The notes under the pieces were generated by a model, which was given only the letters and a program-made list of their open reading frames with translations, ran no database searches and was not told where the DNA came from. A stretch of DNA of 64,000 nt from Bettongia penicillata ogilbyi (lineage: Eukaryota > Chordata > Mammalia > Diprotodontia > Potoroidae). The translations under genes were made by a program, and so were the position numbers. Shown one piece after another: positions 22,015-32,842 of the stretch (positions are counted from its first letter, which is position 1; each line of letters opens with the position of its first letter). The stretch spans positions 10,121,099 through 10,185,098 of the forward strand of contig JAJHZJ010000311.1 of assembly GCA_023548195.1 (NCBI GenBank). Reading direction: 5' to 3'.

Positions 22015-23220
22015 CTTGGTCCTCCCACCCTTGTTGATATTATCCCCATGACTCTCCCACCCCCCAACACCTTATCTAAACTCCTTGAGAAAGTCATCTA
22101 TAGAGGTGTTTCCTACAACTAGCTTCTAACCTAATCTGGCTTCTGATCTCATTCAAATAAAGTTATGGTCAATAAAGTCACCAAGGATTTCTGCCTTGCC
22201 AATCTAATTGCATCTGTTCAATCCTCATCTGTCCTCATCTCTTTGTAGACTTTGGCACCATGGATCAATGATAACCTCTTCTTGAATACTCTCTGCAATC
22301 CAGGTTGTTGTCATATTATGTTCTCCTCCTACTTTTTACACTGTTCCCTCTCAGTCTCCTTTGCTGGAACTTCATTCAGCTCATGATATCTAGTCACAGG
22401 TGTCCACCAAATCTCTGTACTGAGTCCTCTTCTTTTTTTTCTTCTCCTTTTATAGTATCTCACTTGGTGATTTATGGATTAAATCATCATCTTTCTGAAA
22501 ATGACTTCCAGATCTACATATCCTTCCCTATTTTTTCTCCTGGGCTCTTGTCCCAGTATTGACAACTGCCTTTTGGACATCTTTAATCAAATACTCCAGT
22601 AGCATCTTAAATTCAATATTTCTAAAACAGATTTGTTACCACAACCTCCAAATCTCCTCTCTTCTGAACTTTCCTATTACCATCAAGGGCCAATCTCCCA
22701 GTTACCCAGGTCTGCCACCTCAATGTAATCCTTGACTCCTCCAGCCAATATTAAAACTGTCAAATCTTGTCATTTCTGCCTTCACAACACCCCTTATCTA
22801 TTTCCCCTTTTCTCTGTTGACATACACACCCCACTGGTACAAACTCAGGCCTAGGCTACTGCAGTAGTCTTCAAATTGAACTCCTTGACTCAAGTTTTTT
22901 TCTGTCCCAGACCATTCTATACCAAAGCGACAAACTGATCTTTCACAAGTATAGGTCTGACCATATTAGCCCCTATGCAATAAATTCCATTGTCTCCCTT
23001 CTGTCTCACCAGAATCAGTGATAAAGACCTCTGTTTGGCATTCACATCTTGGCCACTTCTCATCTTTCCACTCTTCTTATATTTTATTCACCTTCAAACA
23101 CACTATGATGGAGCAACTCTGATCTACTTTGTGTTCCTTTCATGGAAGCCTCCATTACCTACTTCTATGCCTTTGACCTGGACTTTTCCCTCTTAACTTC
23201 TGCCTCCAGAATTCAATAGC
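22015..23220 (+). mobile_element. L2/CR1-clade LINE, long copy, part 1
   Basis: This is a long decayed L2. Recognisable text includes 'GACTTTGGCACCATGGATCA' (the RT region), 'ATGACTTCCAGATCTACATA', 'TAATCCTTGACTCCTCCAGC', 'GCTACTGCAGTAGTCTTCAA', 'TATAGGTCTGACCATATTAG' and 'CATGGAAGCCTCCATTACC'. All reading frames are broken. Two SINEs interrupt its 3' half. Confidence 0.75.
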
Positions 23221-23330
23221 CATTTTGAGGTAATTGGGGTTAAGTGACTTGCCCAGGGTCACACCGCTAGTAAGTGTCTGAGATCAAATTTGATCTCAGG
23301 TCCTCCTGACTCCTGGGATGGTGTTCTGAA
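23220..23330 (-). mobile_element. tRNA-headed SINE fragment inside L2, minus strand
   Basis: 'GGGGTTAAGTGACTTGCCCA', 'GGGTCACACCGCTAGTAAGT' and 'TCAGGTCCTCCTGACTCCTG' are the inverted head and body of a marsupial SINE. Confidence 0.8.
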
Positions 23331-23399
23331 CCTCTTAGCTTCCCCAGTCATTCCCTTTAAGATTCACCTCACATTCTACTTTTCGTACTGGTTGGTCCC

Positions 23400-23655
23400 T
23401 TTCTCCTTTCTAGATCAGCAAGTGCTTATATCTCTGCTGCATGTCAGGCACTGCACTAAGCACTTTTACCAGTGTTATCTCATTTGATCCTCACAACAGT
23501 CCTGCAAAGTCGTTGCTATTACTCCCATTTACAGCTGAGGAAACAAGGGCAAACAGGATCACACAACTAGCTAGCATCCAAAGCTGGGTTTGAACTCAGG
23601 TCCTTCTGCCTCCAGGAGCAGTGCTCTATTCGCTGTACTGCTGACTGCCTCTACC
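23400..23655 (-). mobile_element. MIR-type CORE-SINE inside L2, minus strand
   Basis: It is a near full-length inverted MIR: 'GCTTATATCTCTGCTGCATG', 'CATTTGATCCTCACAACAGT', 'CATTTACAGCTGAGGAAACA', 'GGTTTGAACTCAGGTCCTTC' and an inverted tRNA head 'GTGCTCTATTCGCTGTACTG'. Confidence 0.85.
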
Positions 23656-23825
23656 TATACCATCTATTTTGTATGTCTCTTATAGATTCAGAGTTATTTA
23701 GGTATGGTCTCCCCTATTACCATGTGAACTCCTTGAATGGAGGGGCCTTGAATGGAGTCTTTGCATCTGAGTACTTAGCACAGTGCATGAAATGTAGTGA
23801 ACACTTTGTAAACGCTTGCTGAGGG
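23656..23825 (+). mobile_element. L2 long copy, 3' terminus
   Basis: 'CATGTGAACTCCTTGAATGG', 'GAGTACTTAGCACAGTGCAT' and 'ACACTTTGTAAACGCTTGC' complete the L2 begun at about 22015. Confidence 0.75.
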
Positions 23826-23834
23826 ACTCTAGAC

Positions 23835-24025
23835 CAGGTGAGGGGAATCTTCGGGCCTTCTGGGTTCGTAAGTATGGCCTTCTGACTGAATCCAAATTTT
23901 ACAGACTGAACTCAATTTTACAGACTGAACAGACAGAACTGCAAAATTTGAATTCAGTCAAACGGAAGCACTTAAGGACATATAAGGTCACATGTGGCCT
24001 TAAGGTCACAGGTTCCCCGCCCTTG
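23835..24025. mobile_element. Foldback hAT MITE with TCTAGA target-site duplication
   Basis: The 191-bp element is almost entirely a long imperfect inverted repeat. The ends are 'CAGGTGAGGGGAA' on the left and, inverted, 'CAAGGGCGGGGAACC' on the right. Inner arms are 'CTGACTGAATCCAAATTTTA' (from 23881) and, inverted, 'TGCAAAATTTGAATTCAGTC' (from 23939). Flanks are CTCTAGAC (23827-23834) and GTCTAGAT (24026-24033), sharing the six-base core TCTAGA of the 8-bp nTCTAGAn duplication known for Charlie/SPIN-type hAT elements. There is no transposase, so it is non-autonomous. SPIN or OposCharlie affiliation is my inference. Confidence 0.8.
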
Positions 24026-24033
24026 GTCTAGAT

Positions 24034-25805
24034 TTTCATTTGCTCTCCTCTCAATTGAGATGAATACTGGGGTGAATACATATCTAAGTTCTGCTGTACG
24101 CATTCTACAACATAAGGAAAAAATGGACTCATGCTTTATGAAGTCACAATAGCAGATCTGAGGGAGCATAAAACCGGGAGATGAGGTAAAGGGAAAAAAA
24201 GTAATTTTGCACTTTTTCCTTAAATTCACTTATTCATTAAGATGAATAAATTAATGATCTCCCAGTCTTAGAAAGAGGTTTCTGCACATGTAGAAAACCA
24301 AGTCAGGACACTGAAGGATCCTTGCATAGCCGATCAATCCCTCCTGCTTACCACAGTGTTGAATATGAGAGCAAAGGGATGCTCAGCGATATTAAACTGC
24401 AATAAATTTAGAACAAATAAAAGGAAATAACTTTCCCGCAAATAGTTAACCTGCAGAATTCCTGGCTTAGGGAGGTCATTTAATTAAATGCCCTGGCTAG
24501 ATATAAGATGGAAGTGGGTAATTTTTATGACCACTAATAACATTCTGAAAAAGATGGGGAATATGGGAAAGGTGAACTAAGCCTCTGACTTAAGGGCAGA
24601 AACTGATTGTCAGAAGCTGGGAAGGATTTCTTTTCCCCAGCTCACACAGGGTGTTACATTACTTACTGCCTTTGAAAGAGTTTCCTCCTGAGCAGCAGGG
24701 GAGCAGCTTGAAAGACCTTTTGAGTTTCCTCATTAGGTACATGACCTCTGCTGGCAAGAGGACATTGATTCTAAGAGATCTACATGGCAGGACTTGGCTG
24801 GGCAAAGCTGAGACATCTCTAGTACCACCAATACCTCAGTGAATATTTAAAGCAGAAAACTGGGAACTTAGAATATAAAATAAAGGGGAAAGATAAGACA
24901 AATAGAATCCCCTTTTAATTTAATGGACATAATAATTAAAGTATGGTGTACTTTTGCTGGGCCACAATCCACACTAGTATGAAATGGCGCATATCATGTG
25001 GTCTTTCCATGGGGCATGAGTTATTGAAAAGAACTCATTTTATGAGGGGCCTCATTATAACAGGCCAATGTTGGGGACACCTTAGATGTCAAGGCCTCAA
25101 TATATTAAATATTCAGAAGGTATTCAGAGAGTACCAAATTTTCTGTGAGACAAAAAATATCACATTGCCAACCTGAAGGGGTTGATAATAAAACTTTTTA
25201 GTAAAAAGGACACATTTGTCCAATGCCAAGACATTTTCTCCAAAATTTCCTGTCTAGAAATGAAACATCAATGTCCAAACTTCGCAAATGATGTCCCTTC
25301 CCCAACCCTAAGAGTGTGGAAGGAGCATGAATATCTACAGTAGGGCAAAGGGTCCCATGAGCATGGATTCTTCACTCCCTCTTCGTGCTTGCAGTCACTT
25401 TATCAGCTACTCTAGCATGGTTGCTAGAATCCCACACTGATTGCTGGGAGCTGTGACAAATTTGATAATCCTCTGTGGAGCTGAGTGGAACCAACCAGAA
25501 CCCACATGCATTGTGGTTCAGATTGTTCTGGCATGAGCTAGCATGTTAAATTCGTGGTCATGGCTACTTAGCACTAAATAATGTCTACAGACATAATGCC
25601 CTGTAGGACCCTCTTACCTACTTCTCCCACCTGACCAACTTATTTAACCTACCTAATGTTTATATTAAACTTTGAGGCTGCACACTCCATTTGAAGACCC
25701 TAAACAAAATGTAACAACACCTAGGAACTCTAGGTGTGGTGGGGATTTTATGTTCTGTGGCAGGACTTCTATTAGGGCCTAAAAATCCTTTTCAGGAAAA
25801 TAAAA
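24034..25805. other. Unassigned sequence
   Basis: This stretch is mostly repeat-free by eye. Short open frames at 24651-24842 and 24943-25176 resemble no family. I cannot exclude an old LTR here. Confidence 0.45.
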
Positions 25806-25860
25806 ATGGGGAATTCAATTCAATTCAACAAACATTTATAAGTATGTACCATTTCTATAT
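25806..25860 (-). mobile_element. L2 3' end, minus strand (interrupted)
   Basis: 'CAATTCAATTCAACAAACAT' is the inverted L2 terminus. The copy continues at 26105 after a nested SINE. Confidence 0.7.
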
Positions 25861-26105
25861 GCAATTAGGTTGTACAGCGGATAGAGTGCTGGACTTGGTG
25901 TCAGGAAGACTCCTCTTCCTAAGTTAAAATCTAGCTTCAGACGCTAGCTGTGTGACCCTGGACAAGTCACTTAACCATGTTTTCTTCAATTTCCCCATCT
26001 ATAAAATGAGCCAGAGAAGAAAATGGCAAATCACTCTGTGTCTTTGCCAAGAAAACCCCAGAAGAGGTTGCAGAGAGTCAGTCATGACTGAAACATCTGA
26101 ACAAC
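25860..26105 (+). mobile_element. MAR1-type SINE inserted in L2
   Basis: Head 'TTGTACAGCGGATAGAGTGC', then 'TAGCTGTGTGACCCTGGACA', 'AAAATGAGCCAGAGAAGAAA', 'TTTGCCAAGAAAACCCCAG' and 'AGTCATGACTGAAACATC'. It is near full length and splits the minus-strand L2. Confidence 0.9.
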
Positions 26106-26995
26106 AGCAGCAATCACTTCTAGGACCCTATGCCCAGTGCTAGGGAATTCAAAGATGGAAAATGACATTGTTGTCAAGGAACTTCCAATCTAATAGCAAC
26201 ATTAAGAAATGCTACACAGATAAGACATGCTGCCAAACAAAAGGTGATATGCAAAGAAAAACTCTGCACAAAGAGTTAAATATAATCTGAAGAGGCCAAG
26301 ACAATTTTTATCTGAGTGAAAGGAAATGCTTTAGGAAATGCTTCCTGAAGGAGAAGGCACCAAAGCTGGGCTTTAAATAAAATTTAAAAAATTGTTGTCA
26401 GTGGACAACCTGAAATTGTCTAGGAATAGAGCAGAACCTATAGAAATGCACTGAGGCAGAAGGGAGCAAACCAGATCACTGGATCATATAATCATAGACG
26501 AGGAGCTAAAAGGCACCATCAAGTCCAACTCTCTTATTGTACAGAGGAATCTCTAAGGTCCAGAGAAGTTAAGGAGCTTTTCCAGGTTCATATATCCAGT
26601 AGATATCTGATGCAGGACGAGAAGCCGGAGATTCCTGACTCTTAGTTTAATATTGTATTTCTTACCCCACTTAATTCAGAAGTCCTCTTTGATTGAAACT
26701 TGGAGCAAATGAAAGATGGTTTGATTAAATACAACCAGAAGAATAGGTTTGAGCCAAAGCAGAGATGTCCTTAAAGTCTAGGTTTCCTCAGGAACTTACA
26801 TTTTATTTTATAGGCAATGGCAACACCCTGAAGCTTTCTAAGCAAAGGAATGTCATGTTCACCCCTGGGAATAGAAAACTCCCAGGAGGATGGATTGGAA
26901 AGGAAAGAGAGACTAGATCTAGGGAGGTCATCATAAGGTTTTTATAATAGTCAATTTAAAAAGCAATGTAGGCAAATAAGGGTCCTATGAGCAAT
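26105..26995 (-). mobile_element. L2-type LINE, minus strand, with nested THER SINE
   Basis: 'CCCAGTGCTAGGGAATTC', 'AAGGAACTTCCAATCTAATA', 'GGAAATGCTTCCTGAAGGAG' and 'AAGCAAAGGAATGTCATGTT' are inverted L2. A minus-strand THER/MIR SINE is nested at about 26480-26665 ('GTACAGAGGAATCTCTAAGG'). Confidence 0.65.
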
Positions 26996-28165
26996 AAGGT
27001 GAAGGACCAGACATCTGCTCTGGTCTCCACAATGTCTCATCCCTCTCCAAAACAGAAATTACATGCCAAAGAAAAAGCAAATTACCTTCTTCCAAGGTCT
27101 AGTACACCAAAAGCTGATAAACAAAACTAAAAAAGAAAAACTCATGAATTGATGTCTACTGACCTTCACTCAGCACTCCTACTCCAAACTACCCCCCTAC
27201 CAGCAGTGAGGACATACTAACAGATCCAAGGGTTTGCAACATAGCCCAACCCCATACCCCCTGGTCCCCTCTCCCTCTCACCAGTACTAAAGACACTGGC
27301 TCCAGACCACTGAAGTCTACTTCTTGACAGCCAGTACCACAGCAGGTCTTCAGGAACTAGAACATGCTAATGGTTGGCCACTCAGATCTACCCCAGAAAT
27401 CCCCCAAGCCTGCAACAGCAGGGCTACAAATCTCTGAACTTCTGGGAAGCACAACTCATTGTACAAGCACAGCAGATCTCTGAATTACCAATACCATTTC
27501 AGAGAACTGAAGAAAAGGAGTGAGGAAAGATACCATGTTAAGACATGTATGAGATGTGGGTTGCAGGGGTGGGGGAAAAACTATGCAGCACTCCATTAAG
27601 CTTGACAAAAAAAATTCAGCATCAAGATATGGCCAGGACTGTCCACTCAAAAGTCATTTGGGGCAGAGATCTAGGCTTGTGAACTGGAAAATGTACAGGT
27701 TGGGAGGAGGCTGAGATGTTTTGAGATCCAATCTTGAAGGAAAGCAGCATGGTTTAGAGATGGAGTAGAGTGAGAAGTAAACATGGGAAAATGGAGGGGC
27801 AGGGAAGGGTAGAGATTAAAATTACCAGAGATCTAAACAAGAAAGTCAAAGAACTTCAACATAAGTGGATAAATTGACAGGGAAAAATTAAAAACAGAGG
27901 TAAATATGCCTCTGGATCTAATAAATGAGTTAAAGCATCTGTGAAAAAATACTGGAAAACAAAGGAAATGACCCAACATTTGATGAGATGAGGACTCATG
28001 GAAAGTGAGGAGAAAATGAAACCACACTGTTCCAGAGTGGTTCTAAAGAGAAATGAGACTTAAGAGAACAGAATTTATGTCCTGCACAGAAAAATTAATG
28101 CACAGAATGGAAAAACTGGAATCTGTGACAGCAAGTCTCACCAAAGAAACAAATCTGTTCTCTCC
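26995..28165 (+). pseudogene. L1 LINE 5' region and ORF1 relic
   Basis: This is the start of a marsupial-type L1, ending where a SINE interrupts it. The A-rich stretch 27835-28150 reads like L1 ORF1, which encodes a coiled-coil RNA-binding chaperone. Lysine, glutamate and asparagine-rich codons dominate, but every frame is closed by stops. The 27160-27450 part has the CA/CC-rich character of an L1 5' UTR. ORF1 was assigned by position and composition relative to the ORF2 relic downstream. Confidence 0.6.
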
Positions 28166-28214
28166 TTTTTTTTCATTAATACAATGACCCACCACAATCC
28201 CAAAAGACTAACAA

Positions 28215-28480
28215 AGAAAAATGCTTCTGTTGGGCATTTAGGTGGCACAATGGAAAGAGTAGAGTCCCTGGACTCAGAAAGATTCATCTTTCTGAATTCA
28301 GAGATGACCTCAAACACTTACGCTATGTTTCTTGCCCAGGGTCACATGGCTAGTAAATGTTTGCTTTGTTTCCTCATCTATAAAATGAGCTGGAGAAGGA
28401 AATAGCAAACCACTGCAGTATTTTTGCCAAGAAAATGCCAATGGGGTCACCAATAGTCAGATATGACTGAAAAAATGACA
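28215..28480 (+). mobile_element. MAR1-type SINE inserted in L1
   Basis: 'TTAGGTGGCACAATGGAAAG', 'AAAATGAGCTGGAGAAGGAA', 'TTTTTGCCAAGAAAATGCCA' and 'AGTCAGATATGACTGAAAA' identify it. The middle of the head is scrambled. It separates the ORF1 and ORF2 relics. Confidence 0.85.
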
Positions 28481-31439
28481 GAAAATGATGTAGACATGAA
28501 CACAATAGTGATGAGAGACTTCAATAACCCTCTCTCAGTTTTGAAAAAGTCTAACAAAAAAATAAACAAAAGGGAAAATATAGAACTAAATAAATTGGTG
28601 GAGAAAATACAGTTAAAAGACTTTCAGATCTTCTAAATGGTACTGCAAAATAAACATATGTCTCAGCATGTGTGACTTTTACAAAAACAGATCATGTATT
28701 AAGTCACAGAGGTAGGCCAAAATAATTTCAAAAGGCAAAAATAGTTACTATATTCTTTTCAGATCACAATGTAATAAAAAATAGTAATCCATTAAGGGAC
28801 CACAAAGAAATGATACAGATCCAAAAGGAGACTTAATAGTGAAATCCTAACTAATGAATGGATCAAAGAACAAATCATAGAAATAATAACTGTGTAAAAG
28901 AAAAATAATTATGATGAAGCAACATACCAAAACTTCTGGGATGCAGCTTATTCTTATGGGAATAAGAATTATAATTCTTAAGGGAATTATATACACACAT
29001 ACATACATATATACAGATAGATATGTGTATGTGTGTCCCTACAGACATACATTAACCAAATACACAAGGAGAGGACTAATTAACTGAATATTCATTTAAA
29101 AATGAATGAAAATTGGAAAAATTAGAATCAACAAATAAACCAAAAAATTAGCACTAAAGCGGAGATACAAAAAATTAGAAGATAAACAGATAAATTAGGA
29201 ACAAATGAAAAACATGGCAAAAATAAAATTAAATGCTGGTTCTTTGAAAAGACTAATAAAATTTATAATCTCAGTTAATCTGATTTAAAAAAATGAAAGC
29301 AGAAAATCAAATCAATAAAATAGTAAATGAGCAAGGTGAAATCACAGCAAAATCAAAAGAAATAAATATAAAGTTATCTTCATTTTTATTTTATTATACT
29401 ATTATTATTGACTTTTCCCAAGCATATTATGTATAATTACATGCTAACACAACTAGAAACAAAAAAAGAGATAGAGCAATATTTTCAAAAAAATATAAAA
29501 ATAAACCAAATTGTTGGAAGATCACATAGGATTTTAAATAACCTGATCCTAGGAAAATAAATTGATTTAGCTGAAAAGAAACTATCAAAATTGGGGTGGG
29601 GTGGTTAGGAGGGGGTTGGGAGAAGTGGATATAACCCTGGTCCTTATGAATTCACAGGAAAATTCTATCGAACTGTTAAAGAGCATTTAGTACCCATATT
29701 TCACAAATTGTTCTCAGAATCTAAGAGAGAAAGCACCCTGCCACAATCCTTTTATCAGAAAAAGATAGTTCTAAAGTCTAAACCAGAAAAAGATAAAACA
29801 CAGAAGGAAAACCATAGGCCACATCATTAATGAACATTGACTAATTTTTTTAAAATCTTGTCAGGCAGACCCCAGTGATACTCAAGGAATTGTTCATTAT
29901 GACCAAGTGGGATTTATACCATGGATGCAAGGATGGCTCAACATTAGGAAAACAATCAATATAATAATATTAAAAACTAAAAATTCCAAAGCCACATGAT
30001 CACTTCAATAGATGCAGAAAAAGCCTTTGACAAAGTACAACATTTTTATATTTATAGTCTGTAAAATCTAGGTATAGAGAGAACTTTATTTTTCTTAACA
30101 TCATAAAAATACGTACATAAAACTAAAAGCAAGTATCATATCCATTTGGGATATACTAGAACTTTTTATATGGGAGTGAAGCAAGGGTGTCCTCTCTCTC
30201 CATTGATATTTGATATAGTTCTAGAAATTCTAACAACAGCAATAACACAAGAAAGAAATTGAAGTCATAGAGATAAGTAAAGTAGGTATGACGTTATCTC
30301 AGCTGATGATATGAGGGCTTAGTTGGAAAACCTCAGGGGATCAGCAAAGATACTAAATAAAACAATGAACTGCATCACCTAGTTTGCCAGCTTTAAAATA
30401 AATTCTCAAAAATCAGCACCATTTCCACATAATAACAAAATTCAATAAATAATAATAGGAGTGATCCTATTCCAAGTAATTATAAAATTAATAAATTACT
30501 TGGGAATTAGCCTACTATAGCATATTAAAGACATAGAATCAATTCCAACATGTACCACAATGGAATAAAGAACAACTTAAATATCTGGAGGAATATTCAG
30601 TGTTCATGGCTAGGTCATACCAATATAATAAAAGTGATAGTCCTGTATGACTAATAGTCAGTCCCTAATGGATAAGTGATTTAAAGATATGAAAAAATAG
30701 GACTCAAAAGAAGAATTGCAAAGTATTCATTTCCACATTAAAGAGTAGTCCAACATACCAAATCAAAACAACCCTGAAGTTTCACTTCATGGGTAAACTG
30801 GGGGAGGTGGTGTGTGTGACAAAATATAGCAATAATGTTGGAGGGCTTTTGGAAAAATAGGCAAACTGATACATTGTTGATGGAGCTGTGAAATGGCACA
30901 ACTATTTTGGAAGGCAATTTTGAATTATGTAATAAATTGAGTAAAAGCTATGGCCTTTGAGACAGAGATTTCATTACTTGACTTATACCCCAAGAAAGCC
31001 ATAGATAAGAATAAAGGCAGCATATACACCAAAATATTTATAGCAACAGTTTTTATGAAAGCAAAGAATTGGAAACGAAGTAGATACTTATCATTTGAGA
31101 AATGACTATACAAATTGTGGCACCTGAATGTAACAGAATATTACTGTGCTATGAGAAGTTACACATTTAATGAATACAAAATACCATGGAAACGTTTGAA
31201 TGAACTGACATCATGAAGTAAGCAGGAAAAGAAAACAATATACGCAAAAACTACAATGTAATTGTAATGTAAGTGGAAAGAATAACTTCACATCAAATGT
31301 ACCAAATTAGAAAGATTAATCCTAAATAAAATGAAGAGACCCTAAACCCCTTCTTCATGGAGATGAGAGATACTTTATCAATATATTGATCCATTTTGTA
31401 CTTTCCTCCTTAAAGAAAATACTCTTTGTTATATAGAGA
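28480..31439 (+). pseudogene. L1 LINE ORF2 relic (endonuclease-reverse transcriptase) and 3' end
   Basis: This is the decayed ORF2 of an L1, whose product nicks DNA and reverse-transcribes L1 RNA. The endonuclease region lies around 28490-28790 (a 'TTTACAAAAACAGATCATGT' context). From 29645 the pattern EFTGKFYRT is readable, then A-F-D-K-V-Q near 30025. [15 protein letters not shown] starts at 30173. In the same frame at 30299-30310 the active-site box reads S-A-D-D instead of F/Y-A-D-D, so the paired aspartates survive although the frame is broken. The ORF2 C-terminus is visible at 31040-31180 ('GCAAAGAATTGGAAACGAAG'). A TA/CA-rich patch at 28985-29035 is a secondary microsatellite. Stops and indels are frequent, so the copy is dead. 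Confidence 0.85.
30567..30733 (+). repeat. 167-bp inverted repeat, left arm (inside L1)
   Basis: It matches the reverse complement of 31440-31606 at 166 of 167 positions, counted base by base. The single difference is G in this arm (at about 30600) against A in the other. The right boundary is sharp after '...AAGTATTCATTTC'. This arm is part of the normal L1 order, so it is probably the source copy. Confidence 0.95.
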
Positions 31440-31606
31440 GAAATGAATACTTTGCAATTCTTCTTTTGAGTCCTATTTTTTCATATCTTTAAATCACTTA
31501 TCCATTAGGGACTGACTATTAGTCATACAGGACTATCACTTTTATTATATTGGTATGACCTAGCCATGAACATTGAATATTCCTCCAGATATTTAAGTTG
31601 TTCTTT
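31440..31606 (-). repeat. 167-bp inverted repeat, right arm
   Basis: This is the inverted copy of 30567-30733. Short complementary flanks, TATAGAGAG before it and CTCTCTAT after it, lie immediately outside. It sits at the 3' edge of the L1, about 0.7 kb from the other arm. Confidence 0.95.
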
Positions 31607-31639
31607 CTCTCTATTTAAGTTTGTTCTTACTCTCTGGTA

Positions 31640-31995
31640 AGGCAGATGGAGAGATACTAGATCTGCTCCATCTCTGTTCTACCACTCTATTTCTCCCCTT
31701 ATGGCTTTATTTGCTTCCAATATCATTCTTGACTTAATTGGGTCACCCTTTTCATGTTCCTTGCTCTCCTGACTCCAATCTTTTCTTACCTCAAGCTCCT
31801 CATTTCCAATTATTTCCCCTTTCCCTAAGATCACATTTCTCTGCTCCTGCTCAAGGGGCTGACCATCATTGGAGAAATAACAAAACAGAGCTCGTTTTGC
31901 CTGTTACAAACTCATGGTGCAAAATGGTGCTGCGTTTTCCATATTTGCTCAACATTTTTTTACCCTTATCTACATTTCCAGCCACATGTTCAGGT
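31640..31995 (+). mobile_element. L2/CR1-clade LINE, long copy, part 1
   Basis: 'TCTCCTGACTCCAATCTTTT' and 'CCATCTCTGTTCTACCAC' fit an upstream segment of the long L2 copies, continued after nested repeats at 32250 and beyond. Assignment of this first part rests mainly on continuity. Confidence 0.45.
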
Positions 31996-32250
31996 TTTGT
32001 TGTTGTTCAGGTGTTTCTCAGTTGTGTCTGACTCTCCATGACCCCTTTGGGGTTATCTTGGCATAGGTACTGGAGTAGTTCACCATTGCCTTCTCCAGTT
32101 CATCTTGGAGATGAAGAAATAGAAGCAAACAGATTTGAGTGACTTGCCCATAGTCACACAGCTAGAATCTGGGGTTGCATTTGAATTCAGGTCCTCCTGA
32201 GTGACATGGCCAGTGCTCTATCCACTGTGCAACCCAGCTGCCCCACACAC
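31995..32250 (-). mobile_element. MAR1-type SINE inside L2, minus strand
   Basis: It is near full length and inverted: 'GTTGTGTCTGACTCTCCATG', 'ACCCCTTTGGGGTTATCTTG', 'CACCATTGCCTTCTCCAGTT', 'TGACTTGCCCATAGTCACAC' and a terminal tRNA head 'CACTGTGCAACCCAGCTGCC'. Confidence 0.9.
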
Positions 32251-32505
32251 TCAAATCCTGCCATTATTTCCCTGAGAAGATAAATGTATTCAACATGAAC
32301 TCTTCAGTTCCTTTCTTCCATAAATTTATCAAAACTTCATCAGCATCATTCACTCCTCCTGGCTTCCTGTCCTCCAACCCTAGAAGAAGAAATTTCTTTT
32401 ACTTTCAATAAGGTTAACATTTTTATCTATTCACCTGATCACATTTTCTCCTAGTTTTGCCAGGTTTTTGCTCCATAGGTCATCCCTTTTCTCTGTCATT
32501 TTCAC
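32250..32505 (+). mobile_element. L2 long copy, part 2
   Basis: The pyrimidine-rich text 'TCACTCCTCCTGGCTTCCTG' and the sequence flanking the microsatellite fit L2 UTR or ORF1-type sequence, but weakly. Confidence 0.4.
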
Positions 32506-32506
32506 T

Positions 32507-32549
32507 CTCTCTCTCTGTCTCTCTCTGTCTCTCTCTGTCTCTCTCTGTC

Positions 32550-32605
<56 letters not shown>

Positions 32606-32613
32606 CCCCCCCC
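32507..32613. repeat. Compound microsatellite (TCTCTCTG)n(TC)n(C)n
   Basis: About five 8-bp TCTCTCTG units are followed by a long pure TC run and a C run. Both strands give artefactual open frames across it (Leu-Ser or Arg-Glu repeats), which are not genes. Confidence 0.95.
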
Positions 32614-32805
32614 AAGTGTTTACAAATTCAGGTATCTCTACATCATATGTCATATAAGACATTTACACTTCCCCTGCTCCAGTGCATCCATTGTTCTCTT
32701 CCCCCTTTTTCTGCCATATACTGCTACTTTTCCACCTCAATGTCTCCATAGTTTCTTGTGACTTCACTCCAGTACTTGCCAATTTACTTAAAATGGTTAC
32801 TTGGT

Positions 32806-32842
32806 ATGGCCTTGAGGCCATGGGTTTTCCACCCCTGCTGTA
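32806..32842. mobile_element. hAT MITE end fragment (foldback family)
   Basis: 'ATGGCCTTGAGGCCATGGG' and 'TTTTCCACCCCTG' match the right end of the foldback MITE at 23835-24025. Only about 37 bp is present. Confidence 0.5.

Noticed and set aside
32457..32761. Leu-Ser and Arg-Glu repeat proteins on both strands
   Set aside because: They are translations of a TC-rich microsatellite.
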